From positions 62,001 through 126,000 of the forward strand of contig WQVG01000002.1 of NCBI GenBank assembly GCA_009781675.1: a DNA stretch of 64,000 nucleotides. Reading direction: 5' to 3'. Positions 45,690-55,629 of the stretch are shown here, piece after piece (the first letter of the stretch is position 1; each line of letters begins with the position of its first letter). Origin of the DNA: Candidatus Bathycorpusculum acetigenes (GTDB lineage: Archaea > Thermoproteota > Bathyarchaeia > Bathyarchaeales > Bathycorpusculaceae). The notes under the pieces are model-generated. The model worked only from the letters and a program-made list of their open reading frames with translations, was not told the origin of the DNA and did no database searches. The position numbers and the translations under genes are program-made.

Positions 45690-47034
45690 TCCTAGACCTC
45701 TTTGCATGTTTGGGGCATAGTTTCCTTCTGAACTCGTCGGTATAGGTAAGGTTGAGTTTAGAGAATGTCATGTTACAGACATCACAGACATCATAGTGGT
45801 AGATGCATACGCTTGTGTTGTCGTGACTACATTTAAATTCAATAAGGCAACTATGGCGCTTGCCGCAAACTGAACAGACAAAACCCTTGTCGCGCTCAAA
45901 ATATTCGCCTAAAGTTTCATCACGAGTTAACGGTGCTTTTTTGGAGTAGATTTTTCCTGACTCTACAGATTGGCGGATGCAATCTTCGCAGACATAGAGG
46001 CCGTCTTCAGTTGCATAGCCTTCGGTGTGGGTTTTCCTGCATAGAGGACATATTGCTTCGGGGTTATCGATGCCTATGATAACTGTGGACTGTATTGTTG
46101 CTTTGTTGTCAAGGGTAACTTCAAACTTGACTTTTGATGTGTTAATCACCAGCAGGTTTTGGAGTTTTACGGTTATGTTGGTCTGATAAGATTCCTCTTC
46201 CCGTTGTAGAAGTGTCTCATAACCGGATTGCCATTTTTGGAAGTCAAAATCATGTTTTTTGGAGATAACGCGCTCTCGCCGCTCTCGTCTTAGTCGCCGC
46301 TCAAAACTACGTAGCCTCATCTGCTTCTCCTTGCAAAGTGGGAGATCAAAAAGTGCCGTCTTAACTCGGAGAAGTGTATTCAGTTTCTGATCGGCAATTG
46401 CTTTTAATTTGTCGTAAATTTCAGGTTTTATTTTTGATTTGAAGTCTTCAACATGTATCAATGTATTTTCTAAGACATCGGCTAAATTGAACACGTTGTT
46501 GGTACAGTCATTTTCTTCGTTGAGTAGGATGATGAAGGTTTCTTCATTTTTTGTTCGGAGTTTATTTTGAAAATTTACAGAATAATAGAACTGGAAGAGA
46601 CGTATAGGCTCTTTTTTGGAAATCTTTATCGATGTTATTTTGCCGTTGTTTATCTGGTGAAAACAGGGCGCAGTTTTGGTGCATATTGTTAAGCCGTGTA
46701 TTGTTTGGGTTTTTTGGCAGTTCAAACAGGTCTCTTGCGTATCTCTAAAGTAAGATTTTATTAGTGGGTCGAAGGGGTCATTGTTGTTGAGGCTGATTTG
46801 GCACAGTGTACCGTTTTCTATAGATTTTTGGAGTATCTGCTGGAAAAAAGGGCTTCCGGAAGTGAGAAGAGGAATATTTTTTTCTTTTGCAATGTTAGAG
46901 TTGTAGGTAAAGTCTTGGGTACTTCCGTCTGGATAGGCGACTGTGGTGGTATCATTTGTTTGATGGGTAATTATACCGCCTCTGGATTGAACATATGTTT
47001 CGAAGAATCTGCGGATTTCAACTTCAGCGCTCAA
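45670..47034 (-). CDS. Cys-rich zinc-binding protein of the helicase unit, unknown function
   Basis: A 454-residue protein not matched to a named family. Visible parts: an N-terminal alpha/beta segment; a Cys-rich patch (CLNCQKTQTIHG...CTKTAPCFH, about 100-128); a strongly charged helical centre (MRLRSFERRLRRERRERVISKKH), probably coiled coil; then two zinc ribbons (CPLCRKTHTEG...CEDC and CSVCGKRHSC...CDVC) and a basic tail. RapA/HepA-type helicases can carry similar charged helical regions C-terminally, so this could be a split-off helicase part. It overlaps the helicase by four bases and the Mrr-like gene by 20. Confidence 0.7.
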   Translation of the reverse strand: MSAEVEIRRFFETYVQSRGGIITHQTNDTTTVAYPDGSTQDFTYNSNIAKEKNIPLLTSGSPFFQQILQKSIENGTLCQISLNNNDPFDPLIKSYFRDTQETCLNCQKTQTIHGLTICTKTAPCFHQINNGKITSIKISKKEPIRLFQFYYSVNFQNKLRTKNEETFIILLNEENDCTNNVFNLADVLENTLIHVEDFKSKIKPEIYDKLKAIADQKLNTLLRVKTALFDLPLCKEKQMRLRSFERRLRRERRERVISKKHDFDFQKWQSGYETLLQREEESYQTNITVKLQNLLVINTSKVKFEVTLDNKATIQSTVIIGIDNPEAICPLCRKTHTEGYATEDGLYVCEDCIRQSVESGKIYSKKAPLTRDETLGEYFERDKGFVCSVCGKRHSCLIEFKCSHDNTSVCIYHYDVCDVCNMTFSKLNLTYTDEFRRKLCPKHAKRSRNESEKL

Positions 47035-48995
47035 TCCAAAACGCCCTGGGTGAATTGTTCGGCTAATTCTTGATTCTCTTTTGCCACAGTGAGGTTTTCG
47101 GCCAGTTTTTCCAGTTCTTTTTGGATATCAAGACGTGAGTTACTGCGTAAGAGTATCTCTCCAATGGTTTTTTGTATATCTTGTGAGCCATCTTTGAGAT
47201 CGGCTAGTACGGTTTCCATTTTGCCCACTGTCATTGTAAATAAATCGATTTTTTGATAGAGGACATGTAATACGTAGTCATCTATGGTGTCTTTGACGGC
47301 TAAGTTAAAAATTGTTACATCACGATCTTGTTTGTACCTATGAATTCTACCGATGCGTTGTTCAATTTTCATAGGATTCCAGTGTAGATCATAATTGAAC
47401 ATAACACAACAGTTTTGCAAGTTGAGGCCTTCTGCGGCAGCGTCTGTTGCGATGAGGTACTTAGTTTCGCCGCTCTTAAAGTTGGCAATCACTTGGTCCC
47501 TCTCCGCTTGATTCATATCACCTACATAGACATCGGCCCGTCCAAATTCAGCGTCGAGCATTTCTTTGATTTTGCGGGTTGTGACTTTACGTAGACAGAA
47601 AATAACCGCTTGTTCGCTTGGAATCTCGTTTAAAACATTTTTTAGCAACTCCATCTTTGCGCTTTTAACCTTTTGAGCCATTTCTATTAGTTTATTGGTG
47701 GCTTCAGTTTCCATGGGGAAGCGTTGCTGCCGCTTCTTGAGCGATTCGATGGATGCATAGGGTGAACTTGAAAAGGACTGCTGTAGCGTGATGGCTTGGA
47801 ATACTAAAATAGCATTGCTTTGTGAAACGGTAATTTTTCTTGATGGATTTTCAGCAACCAATGTTTCGATGGTTTTAAAGTGGTTATCGCTGACCTTGCG
47901 CAGGTACTCGGTCGCTTCTTCGATGAATTCCCGTTCATAATCGGTTGGTTCAAGTGTGCGGGATTCTACACATCGTTTTGTGAAGGGGACACCGGTCTGT
48001 TCTCGGCGTGTGCGGCACATGACATCTTGGATGGTGTGCTTGAGGTAGTTTGCTTCTTGGGGCCTCACCACTCGACTTCGGGCATCCTCAGCGAACCGTG
48101 AGATAAACGCACGTTCACTATCTAAAAGGCCGGGTTGGATCAGATCCACAATACTGTAGAGGTCTGTTAAGCGGTTGCACAATGGTGTTGCAGTTAACAA
48201 TAACAAGTGGTTTTTGCGCAGATCAGATAGCGCAGCACGGCCTTTGCTGTGGGTGTTGCGAAAGGCATGTGCCTCATCAACCATGACTAAGTCCCAAGTT
48301 CGGCTTGCAAGTACTTCTTGCTTCTTTAACAACATGTTATGGGAGCATATCATGCGGTTGTCTGAGGCTAAATTGATCCGTTTTCCGCCGCCGTTGATGA
48401 TGGAGAAGGATTCGTCGAATTTTTCAGCCATCTCGCTTTTCCACTGAGATAGAAGACTCTTAGGTGCTATAATCAGTACTGAATTAACCTCTTCTCGTAG
48501 CAGAAGTTCTTTCATGATTAGGCCGGCTTCTATGGTTTTGCCCAAGCCTACTTCGTCGGCTAATATGGCGTTTGAATTCATCTCGTTTATGACCTGTAGT
48601 GCGGTGTGTAACTGGAAGTTATAGGGAATCAGTTTTGTGCGTATGGCATCCGCCGAGATGAGGTGATCGATTTTATCGATTTGCTTTAGTTGTGAGGCCT
48701 CTATACTGAGTTGGAAGCTTTTTAGGGATGCATAGTTGGCGTTTTGAACTCTTTTCTTTATATCTATGGGGTTGGAATAGGTGACTGTGTAGTGGTGTTT
48801 AGCTTTTTTGCCGTGGGGGTTTTCTTCGTCGATTTCGTAGACAACTGTTGCCTGCTCAGGTGTGGAGATTTGTTTTTTTGATTTAGTCTTGGGTTTAACA
48901 GATAAATCGACAATTGCAAGCGTAGGATCAATTGTGATTTCTGTTTGGATTTTGCTGGTTTGTTTTTTTGAGCTTGAGGACAAGAGTATCGACAT
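47031..48995 (-). CDS. SNF2-family helicase, RapA/HepA-like
   Basis: A 654-residue SF2 ATPase with a complete motif set: ILADEVGLGKTIEAGLI (I), LIIAPKSLLSQW (Ia), MVDEAHAFRN (II), LLTATPLCNRLTDLYSIV (III), ATDAAAEGLNLQNC (V) and IEQRIGRIHRYKQ (VI). The N-terminal 80 residues are basic and include a small beta region. SNF2/RapA proteins translocate on duplex DNA and displace polymerases or nucleoproteins, and they occur in several defence systems such as DISARM. It is the first of three overlapping genes, with no methylase nearby. Confidence 0.9.
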   Translation of the reverse strand: MSILLSSSSKKQTSKIQTEITIDPTLAIVDLSVKPKTKSKKQISTPEQATVVYEIDEENPHGKKAKHHYTVTYSNPIDIKKRVQNANYASLKSFQLSIEASQLKQIDKIDHLISADAIRTKLIPYNFQLHTALQVINEMNSNAILADEVGLGKTIEAGLIMKELLLREEVNSVLIIAPKSLLSQWKSEMAEKFDESFSIINGGGKRINLASDNRMICSHNMLLKKQEVLASRTWDLVMVDEAHAFRNTHSKGRAALSDLRKNHLLLLTATPLCNRLTDLYSIVDLIQPGLLDSERAFISRFAEDARSRVVRPQEANYLKHTIQDVMCRTRREQTGVPFTKRCVESRTLEPTDYEREFIEEATEYLRKVSDNHFKTIETLVAENPSRKITVSQSNAILVFQAITLQQSFSSSPYASIESLKKRQQRFPMETEATNKLIEMAQKVKSAKMELLKNVLNEIPSEQAVIFCLRKVTTRKIKEMLDAEFGRADVYVGDMNQAERDQVIANFKSGETKYLIATDAAAEGLNLQNCCVMFNYDLHWNPMKIEQRIGRIHRYKQDRDVTIFNLAVKDTIDDYVLHVLYQKIDLFTMTVGKMETVLADLKDGSQDIQKTIGEILLRSNSRLDIQKELEKLAENLTVAKENQELAEQFTQGVLD

Positions 48996-49395
48996 TTACT
49001 GACTGTTTGGATATAAAAACCTAAAATGCAACTCAGAGAGGGTTGTGTGTTCTTCGGTTAGAGTGCATATGCTGATTTCATATACAATGGGCCATTAATT
49101 TAGAAATTTTTTTCATTTGATTTTTGAGAGGTATGGTTTAGTGTTTGGTGGTGTTAGCCTGTAGAGGGTCTTGTGGGCATGGAGATTGGGGTTCGACTCT
49201 TTTTTTAACATATTTATGTCAAAAATGCACAAAAACCAAAACATGTAGAAAACATGCCAATTAATTGGTTGTTTTTAGGGTTGTTTTTGCTACAGCTCAA
49301 GAATTCAAGCTGTTTTGTTAGTTAAGGCAGACTCTTTAGCTTTTAGCAAATTTTAAATACAAATTGAGGCTATCAGTGCTTTTGAGGTTGTTAAC
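48996..49395. other. Intergenic region upstream of the helicase unit
   Basis: About 400 AT-rich bases. It must hold the minus-strand promoter of the helicase unit and the plus-strand TATA-like TTTAAAT (49352-49358) for the small ORF at 49396. No other gene, repeat or RNA is recognised. Confidence 0.5.
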
Positions 49396-49446
49396 GTGGC
49401 TAAGGCAGCAAAAAAAGAAACAAAAAAGGCTAAAAAGAAGAAATAA
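49396..49446 (+). CDS. Possible 16-residue lysine-rich peptide
   Basis: A GTG-started ORF encodes MAKAAKKETKKAKKKK, too short for the ORF track. It is preceded by GAGGT with an eight-base spacing and by TTTAAATA about 40 bases upstream, giving a short leader, and it is followed by a non-coding stretch. The Ala/Lys pattern resembles histone-tail or ribosomal-protein tails that bind nucleic acid. The presence of promoter, ribosome binding site and stop in order is suggestive, but an ORF of this size could be chance. Confidence 0.4.
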   Translation: MAKAAKKETKKAKKKK

Positions 49447-49623
49447 AGCCCCTTCAACTCTGTATCCACCCTCATTTTTCTTTCTAATCCATGAGGCGCC
49501 AGACCATCTACGGCTTATCTAAAGTAGACATAAAAACGCCTATACAACAGTCTACAGCAGAATTTGGTTAAAAGAAGCTTTATCTTATCATCCGCACTAG
49601 ACTATAGTGAACGGTGAATTTAT

Positions 49624-50541
49624 GTGGAAAACAGTCCGTTAAGCACAACCCTTGCCGGCTTGCAACTATCCAACCCCACAATGTTGGCATCAGGCATCAC
49701 GGGATACTCCGCTGAGTCCTTCCTTAGAGTAGCTAAGGGCGGCGCAGGAGCCATTGTTACCAAATCAGTCAGTACCCAACCCCGAATAGGCTATGCAAAT
49801 CCAATCGTTGTGCAGGCAGAAGCTGGACTACTAAACGCTGTGGGACTACCAAACCCCGGTATCGACATTTTCGCTGAAGAAATCAAATATACCAAAACCC
49901 TTTTGCATGTACCGCTGATTGTCAGTATCTTTGGTTACTCAGCAGAAGAATACACAATAGCCGCCAAAAAAGCCGTGGATGCAGGCGCAGACGCAATTGA
50001 GCTTAATGTCTCATGCCCACATGTAAAACAAACAGGCGCTGAAATCGGACAGAGCCCCCAGTTACTCTCCGAAGTGGTGCAACAAGTTAAAGCCGCCATC
50101 GATAGAACCCTTATCGTCAAGCTATCTCCTAACGTTACAGATATAGGAGTTCTCGCACAGATAGCTGTTGAGGCAGGTGCAGATGCCCTTACAGCAGTTA
50201 ATACACTAAGGGCACTGGCAATTGACCCTGAAACTCAGCTACCGATTTTAAGCAACATAAAAGGCGGCTTGTCTGGCTCAGCAGTTAAACCCGTGGCGTT
50301 GCGCTGTGTCTATGACATTGCTGAGGTGGTTGATGTACCAATAATTGGCTGTGGAGGAATCTCAAACTGGCAGGATACAGTTGAGTTTTTCTTGGCTGGA
50401 GCCTCAGCAGTGCAAATTGGAACGGCGGTTGTTAATGACATGGAGGTTTTCTGTGCCATAACTAAGGGAGTAGATACATACTTGAGAAAGAAGCATTATG
50501 AAAGTGTGAAGGAGATTGTTGGACGTGCTCACCGCAAATAA
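49624..50541 (+). CDS. pyrD: Dihydroorotate dehydrogenase catalytic subunit
   Basis: A 305-residue class 1B enzyme that oxidises dihydroorotate to orotate with FMN. Seen: LSNPTMLASGITG, the NAVGLPNPGI substrate loop, IELNVSCPH with the catalytic cysteine, VKLSPNVTDI and the phosphate-binding IIGCGGISNWQD and GASAVQIGTA. GTG 49624 follows GGTGA by six bases. The electron-transfer subunit gene follows directly, as usual for the heterotetramer. Confidence 0.96.
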   Translation: MENSPLSTTLAGLQLSNPTMLASGITGYSAESFLRVAKGGAGAIVTKSVSTQPRIGYANPIVVQAEAGLLNAVGLPNPGIDIFAEEIKYTKTLLHVPLIVSIFGYSAEEYTIAAKKAVDAGADAIELNVSCPHVKQTGAEIGQSPQLLSEVVQQVKAAIDRTLIVKLSPNVTDIGVLAQIAVEAGADALTAVNTLRALAIDPETQLPILSNIKGGLSGSAVKPVALRCVYDIAEVVDVPIIGCGGISNWQDTVEFFLAGASAVQIGTAVVNDMEVFCAITKGVDTYLRKKHYESVKEIVGRAHRK

Positions 50542-50545
50542 TACC

Positions 50546-51334
50546 ATGAGAATTACTCAAATAGTGAATGTACATTCTGAGAGCCCATCGGTTAAAACCT
50601 ACACGTTTTTAGATAAACTATGCAGTGTAGCCCGTCCGGGACAGTTTTTGATGCTCTGGATTCCAGGCATAGATGAGATTCCGCTAAGTATCATGGATGC
50701 AACAAATGGGTTGGTTTCGGTTTCAGTTAAAGTTGTGGGTGATGCAACCCGGCATCTGCATAGCTTTGAGGCAGGCGCAACAATAGGTATACGGGGGCCA
50801 TTTGGCAAGGGCTTTACTGAGAGCCAAGGCAGAGTCCTCTTAGTTGGTGGCGGAACAGGAATTGCGCCTCTGATGTTTTTGGCAAAACAACTGAGGACAA
50901 AAACGGAGCATCTTGCCTTTGTGGAGGGTGCTAAAACTAAAGAAGAACTGCTTTTTGTTAACGAACTCGGTGGGATGTGCCAAGAGAAGAATCTGATAAC
51001 CACCACCGAAGACGGCACCGCAGGTCTTCAATGTCTCGTTACGCAACCGCTGGCGAGCCTGCTTGAGAAGGAACACTTTGATATGATCTACACCTGTGGG
51101 CCAGAGATTATGGTTAAAAAAATCTTTGAAATAACTGAGCACCACAAATTGCCCTTAGAGGCAAGCTTGGAGCGGCTGATGCGATGCGGCATTGGCTTAT
51201 GTGGGAGCTGTATGATTGGCAAGTATCGGGTTTGTCGTGACGGCCCAGTGTTTACGACTGATCAACTACGAGAAGTTAAAGATGAACTAGGGATTTCAAA
51301 GATAGGGTTTGACGGATCACGGATACCCATCTAG
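50546..51334 (+). CDS. pyrK: Dihydroorotate dehydrogenase electron transfer subunit
   Basis: The protein (262 residues from ATG 50546, five bases after pyrD ends) has a ferredoxin-reductase-like FAD domain, the NAD motif VLLVGGGTGIAPLMFLAK, and a C-terminal 2Fe-2S site in MRCGIGLCGSCMIG...CRDGPVF. It passes electrons from PyrD to NAD. The track start at 50516 lies inside pyrD. Confidence 0.95.
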   Translation: MRITQIVNVHSESPSVKTYTFLDKLCSVARPGQFLMLWIPGIDEIPLSIMDATNGLVSVSVKVVGDATRHLHSFEAGATIGIRGPFGKGFTESQGRVLLVGGGTGIAPLMFLAKQLRTKTEHLAFVEGAKTKEELLFVNELGGMCQEKNLITTTEDGTAGLQCLVTQPLASLLEKEHFDMIYTCGPEIMVKKIFEITEHHKLPLEASLERLMRCGIGLCGSCMIGKYRVCRDGPVFTTDQLREVKDELGISKIGFDGSRIPI

Positions 51335-51810
51335 CATCGGTACATTGAGGTATACTGATATCGTGTAGATGGCAGAAATCAATGGAGACAACCCGTTTTT
51401 AGGCATACCCTCAATGGCATTATTCAAAAGTAGGGGGGTTTAAGCCCTGCTTTTCAAAATGTTTATTGTACAGGCTCTGCAAAATTACCCACAGGACGAC
51501 TGTTGCCGTTTGATTTATGCGATTTTTAGAATTTAACCACAAACCAGCCTTTAGTACCCATATAGGCTAAACCCCTAATTGCCCTTAACTAGATGTCCTC
51601 AAACCAGCGTGTTAAGCCTCACATTTACTCAAAAAACCGTTTAATTGTCACAATTTATTTAAAATGATGTTTTACGACTTTAAACAGAAACAAGTGGCAA
51701 AAAACAAACACGTCAATAGACATTTATGCCGTTTTTCAAGAGATCAAACAGATTTATAGCTCCACATATCTTGTTACCATAATATATTGATAAAATGCCA
51801 AGTTCCGGTT
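51335..51810. other. Intergenic region, nothing recognised
   Basis: About 480 bases between two convergent genes (pyrK and the AlkD-like gene). It is AT-rich. No ORF with domain support, no RNA and no clear repeat are seen. Confidence 0.55.
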
Positions 51811-52464
51811 TTATACGTATGTACTTGCTTCTCTAATTGATAAATTTGCCATCTTGTCTTTATACCGCGCCAGAAATTCACGTACCCAATCAGGGCTTGT
51901 TTTACTATATTCGCGTAAACTCCAGCCGATTGTCTTGTTAATAAAAAACTCTGTTTGCCCCAAATTGTTGACGATTATTTGTTCCAATAATGCCGTGTTT
52001 GTCTTCTCTTTTCGCAACAGTTGGTGATCAATAGCGATGCGTCTTAGCCAAAAGTTATCATCCGTACTCCATTCAAGTAAAATATCGTTGACTTCAGGAA
52101 AATTCAGAGCGATACCACCTATTATTCGATCTAAGCAATCGATTGTATCCCACCAAGACTTTGTAGTAGCGAGTTTTTTTAGGCGCGGAATATCATCAGG
52201 CGTAAGCCGCTTTGTATGTACATTAAGGTAGTCTAGCGCTAAATATTGAAATTCACGCTCTTTTTTCCAACATTCATCTATAAATATCCAATCTATGGTG
52301 GCGTCATTTTTAGTATGATTTAGAAATTCTTTAGAAAGTTCTCTGCGTTTGGGCGTGGGAATACCTAAAAATGGGAATAAATCACGCATATATTTACTCA
52401 TTTTAATTGCATTGTTAGAGTCTGCGGCAAGGCAGTAGGTTTCAAATGCTGTTTGGTAATTCAT
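51811..52464 (-). CDS. DNA alkylation repair protein, AlkD-like
   Basis: The protein (217 residues from ATG 52464) is built of HEAT-like helical pairs: MRDLFPFLGIPTPKRRELSKEFL, EREFQYLALDYL, TTKSWWDTIDCLDRIIGGI, DDNFWLRRIAIDHQLL and FFINKTIGWSLREYSKTSPDWV. WWDTID and IGWSLREYSK are signatures of the AlkD family, which excises alkylated bases without flipping them. No operon partner. Confidence 0.9.
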   Translation of the reverse strand: MNYQTAFETYCLAADSNNAIKMSKYMRDLFPFLGIPTPKRRELSKEFLNHTKNDATIDWIFIDECWKKEREFQYLALDYLNVHTKRLTPDDIPRLKKLATTKSWWDTIDCLDRIIGGIALNFPEVNDILLEWSTDDNFWLRRIAIDHQLLRKEKTNTALLEQIIVNNLGQTEFFINKTIGWSLREYSKTSPDWVREFLARYKDKMANLSIREASTYV

Positions 52465-52485
52465 GTTTATCGCTCCACGCTTCAT

Positions 52486-52864
52486 CTAAAATTGTCAGCG
52501 CAGGTAATTCGCAGCATTATTCTAATTGGCTGAGACATTTATAGTCGATGGGTAAGATTTACAGCAGTGCATGAGGGCAAGTGTTTTACCATGTCTATAC
52601 AGTCTTCTAAACGCTTTTAGCGTGTTAATTGGGAATAACGGTTTGTTAATATCTTTTGTTACGGAAATTTTATATTGACATATAAAAAATTACATAACGA
52701 TGAAAAAATTTACAGGGGAATGGTGTTCGGAGGCTTCAAATAAACGGCAAGTAAAAAGACAGCCTCACAGCTATTGTCGGCTAAATCGGATATCGGCAGT
52801 TAAGTCGTATTCAAGTAAAAACATTTAACGTAGAGATAAAAACAAATAGAGCAAGAGTGAGCGG
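52486..52864. other. Intergenic region between AlkD-like and folE
   Basis: A divergent AT-rich spacer that holds the promoters of both neighbours. No gene, repeat or RNA motif is recognised. Confidence 0.5.
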
Positions 52865-53419
52865 ATGATCGATAAAAAGAGAATCGAAAACGCAATAAAG
52901 GAAATCTTGTATGCGATAGGTGAAGATCCTAATCGGGAAGGACTCGTTGAAACACCCACAAGAGTGGCCGATATGTATGCCGAGATATTTGCCGGTTTAC
53001 ATGCCAACCCAAAAGGATGTACAAAAATCTTCTATGAACCAGAAAACAGCGGACTTGTCGTTGTAAAAGATATTCCTTTTCAATCTGTATGTGAACACCA
53101 TTTAATACCCTTTATAGGAAAAGCGTGTATAGCGTATAAGCCTAATGGCGGACGCATATTGGGTCTCAGTAAAGTAGCCCGCATAATTGACATATTATCT
53201 GGAAGACCCCAAGTACAAGAAAGGCTCACCGCACAGTTAGCTGAGACAATAGTAGAAATCGTCGATCCCAAAGGTGTGTATGTCTATATTGAAGCAGAGC
53301 ATTTATGCATGACCATGAGGGGCGTAAAAAAGCCGGGAGCTAAAACAGTTACCACTTGCATAAAAGGCAATATCGACGCAAATGACATAGCCACCGTTAG
53401 AGGCGGTAATTATAGTTAA
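52865..53419 (+). CDS. folE: GTP cyclohydrolase I
   Basis: A 184-residue bacterial-type FolE with [42 protein letters not shown] (zinc Cys and His), [27 protein letters not shown] and the [13 protein letters not shown] motif with the third zinc ligand. It makes dihydroneopterin triphosphate from GTP. Many archaea use MptA or other enzymes instead, so this type next to folP and folBK indicates a genuine folate branch. It is the first gene of the operon. Confidence 0.96.
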   Translation: MIDKKRIENAIKEILYAIGEDPNREGLVETPTRVADMYAEIFAGLHANPKGCTKIFYEPENSGLVVVKDIPFQSVCEHHLIPFIGKACIAYKPNGGRILGLSKVARIIDILSGRPQVQERLTAQLAETIVEIVDPKGVYVYIEAEHLCMTMRGVKKPGAKTVTTCIKGNIDANDIATVRGGNYS

Positions 53420-53426
53420 TGTTAGA

Positions 53427-54671
53427 ATGGTCTATCCGAAAAATCTAAATGAAGCAGAAGAAGAAATAAGCAAAATAAATCATGACCACAGCATCATACA
53501 ATACATGGCCTCTAAGGCCGTTCAGCTTTGCATGTTTGTTGAGGATGTCCCGCCCTTTGTTGCAGACGCTATTAAGCAGATAATAGATGATACAGGCGGG
53601 AACGCAGTTATTCAGAAAGGTTTGGTTAATGGTCCGCTGGAAAATACAAACATTCTCATTATTGGCAACTTAAACCAGATAAACAAGACACTTATAAAAC
53701 TTGCATCACAATCTGAAGTATTATCAGACATAGGTTCCAAAATACAATTTGCCACACAAAGCGTTGAAAAAAAAGAACCAACTTATTACTGCTGTGGAAA
53801 ACATAAACTTGAAATCGGCAAAAAAACATACATAATGGGCATTTTAAACATTACAGCTGACTCATTTTCGGGTGATGGACTTCTATCAGAAGTGCCAAAT
53901 ACGCTACTTAGAGAAACAACAGATAAATCATCTGACAGATTGCAGATCAATGATAGAAAGTCAATTATTGAGACAGCTTGTCGCAGAGCTGAAAAAATGG
54001 TTGCAGATGGAGCGGATATAATCGATGTTGGAGGCGAATCCACAAGACCAGGATACACCGCGGTTAATGATAGAGAAGAATTAGACAGAATCCTTGGTGT
54101 TGTAGAAAGACTGACCAAAACACTCAAAGTACCAATCTCGGTTGATACCTCAAAATTGTATGTTGTCGAAAATGTACTCAAAGCAGGTGCACATATTATT
54201 AATGATGTCAATGGACTGTTAAAAGAACCAAAAATTGCTGAACTGGCGGCAACCTATGGTGCCGGCGTCATTGCCATGCATAACCCAGATAGCCCCATTA
54301 AGGGAGATATTTTCAGTCATATTACCCGATCTTTGAGAAAGAGCGTGGATATAGCTATGAATTCAGGGATAAAACAAGAGAGTATCAGTTTGGATCCAGG
54401 GATAGGGTTTGGTAAAACATTGGAACAAAATTTGGAAGTCATGCGACGGCTCGACGAGCTTAAATGTCTTGGATACCCCGTTTTACTTGGCACTTCAAGA
54501 AAATCCATGATAGGCAAAATTCTTGATCTTCCGGTGAATAATCGCCTAGAGGGTACAGCAGCCACGGTTACCCTTGGAGTCGTTAAAGGGGTCGATTTCA
54601 TAAGGGTACACGATGTGAAAGAGATGCATAGGGTCGTAAAGATGAGCGATGCAATGATTAGGAGAATATAA
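53427..54671 (+). CDS. folP: Dihydropteroate synthase
   Basis: A 414-residue long form: an N-terminal domain of about 130 residues (including AVQLCMFVEDVPPFVADAIKQI) is followed by the TIM barrel with IMGILNITADSFSGDG, DIIDVGGESTRPGY, PISVDTSK, IINDVNGL, SLDPGIGFGKTLEQNLEV and LLGTSRKSMIG. This is the classical pterin and p-aminobenzoate site. It couples p-aminobenzoate to the pterin. It starts eight bases after folE ends and one base separates it from folBK. Confidence 0.95.
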   Translation: MVYPKNLNEAEEEISKINHDHSIIQYMASKAVQLCMFVEDVPPFVADAIKQIIDDTGGNAVIQKGLVNGPLENTNILIIGNLNQINKTLIKLASQSEVLSDIGSKIQFATQSVEKKEPTYYCCGKHKLEIGKKTYIMGILNITADSFSGDGLLSEVPNTLLRETTDKSSDRLQINDRKSIIETACRRAEKMVADGADIIDVGGESTRPGYTAVNDREELDRILGVVERLTKTLKVPISVDTSKLYVVENVLKAGAHIINDVNGLLKEPKIAELAATYGAGVIAMHNPDSPIKGDIFSHITRSLRKSVDIAMNSGIKQESISLDPGIGFGKTLEQNLEVMRRLDELKCLGYPVLLGTSRKSMIGKILDLPVNNRLEGTAATVTLGVVKGVDFIRVHDVKEMHRVVKMSDAMIRRI

Positions 54672-54672
54672 A

Positions 54673-55629
54673 TTGTCAACACCAACACCACATATGGATA
54701 AAATAATAATTGAAGGTCTAAAAGCATGTGGAAAGCATGGGGTTTTGGATTTTGAGAGGCAATATCCTCAATCGTTCACTGTAGATATAGAAATATGGGC
54801 AGACATCTCAAAGTCTTATTTAAGTGATGATTTAGAAGACACTGTGAATTATGCCGGCGTTTACGACATAATAAAGACAACTATTGAAACACAGAGCTTT
54901 AGACTTATTGAACGACTTTCTTATGTAATAATAGAAAAAATTTTCCACTATAACACCTGCATACAAAAAATCAAAATTCGAGTTATAAAAGATAAAGCCC
55001 CCCTAAACGGGCAAGTTGATAGCACTGGTGTGGAAATTGAAAAAAGCAGAGACACCACTTTAATGCAGGATGCAGACGTAAAAACAAACATAGATCCCGA
55101 GATTGGTGCAAACACGAACCTAGAGGCTGATGAGGGGTATAAAGCGGTATTGGCATTGGGATCAAACATCGGGGACAGGTATCAAAACATTCAAAAAACG
55201 CTGGAAATGTTGTCTGAGTCCACAGGCATAAACATATTAAATAGGTCTAATTTGTACGAAACAGAACCGGTAGGCTATGTTGAGCAAGAGAAGTTTTATA
55301 ATGCCGCAATTCTTGTCGAAACGACGTTAAATCCCTTTGAGTTGTACAGTAAAGTTAAGGATATTGAAAACAATTTAGGACGAAAGAAAACTTTCAGATG
55401 GGGCCCAAGGCTCATAGATATTGATATAATAGCATATGAGAGATGCGTGATTAATACAAAAGGTTTGACTTTGCCACATAAAGAATACATGCAAAGAGCA
55501 TTTGTCTTAAAGCCCTTATCAGATATGCCTGATGCAGTAGAAGTGGCAGGCCTAAACATGACACTTATAGAAAAAATGACTGAGTGCGCAGATGATTACC
55601 AGGGCTTAAAATGCATTGGCCCTCTATAG
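54673..55629 (+). CDS. folB-folK: Bifunctional dihydroneopterin aldolase / HPPK
   Basis: A 318-residue fusion. The N-terminal part (KIIIEGLKACGKHGVLDFERQYPQ, then VNYAGVYDIIKTTIETQSFRLIERL) is FolB; a linker of about 35 residues leads to FolK with AVLALGSNIGDRYQNIQKTL, YETEPVGYVEQEKFYNAA, NNLGRKKTFRWGPRLIDIDII and PHKEYMQRAFVLKPL. It makes and pyrophosphorylates 6-hydroxymethyl-dihydropterin, the FolP substrate. TTG start, one base after the folP stop. Confidence 0.95.
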   Translation: MSTPTPHMDKIIIEGLKACGKHGVLDFERQYPQSFTVDIEIWADISKSYLSDDLEDTVNYAGVYDIIKTTIETQSFRLIERLSYVIIEKIFHYNTCIQKIKIRVIKDKAPLNGQVDSTGVEIEKSRDTTLMQDADVKTNIDPEIGANTNLEADEGYKAVLALGSNIGDRYQNIQKTLEMLSESTGINILNRSNLYETEPVGYVEQEKFYNAAILVETTLNPFELYSKVKDIENNLGRKKTFRWGPRLIDIDIIAYERCVINTKGLTLPHKEYMQRAFVLKPLSDMPDAVEVAGLNMTLIEKMTECADDYQGLKCIGPL

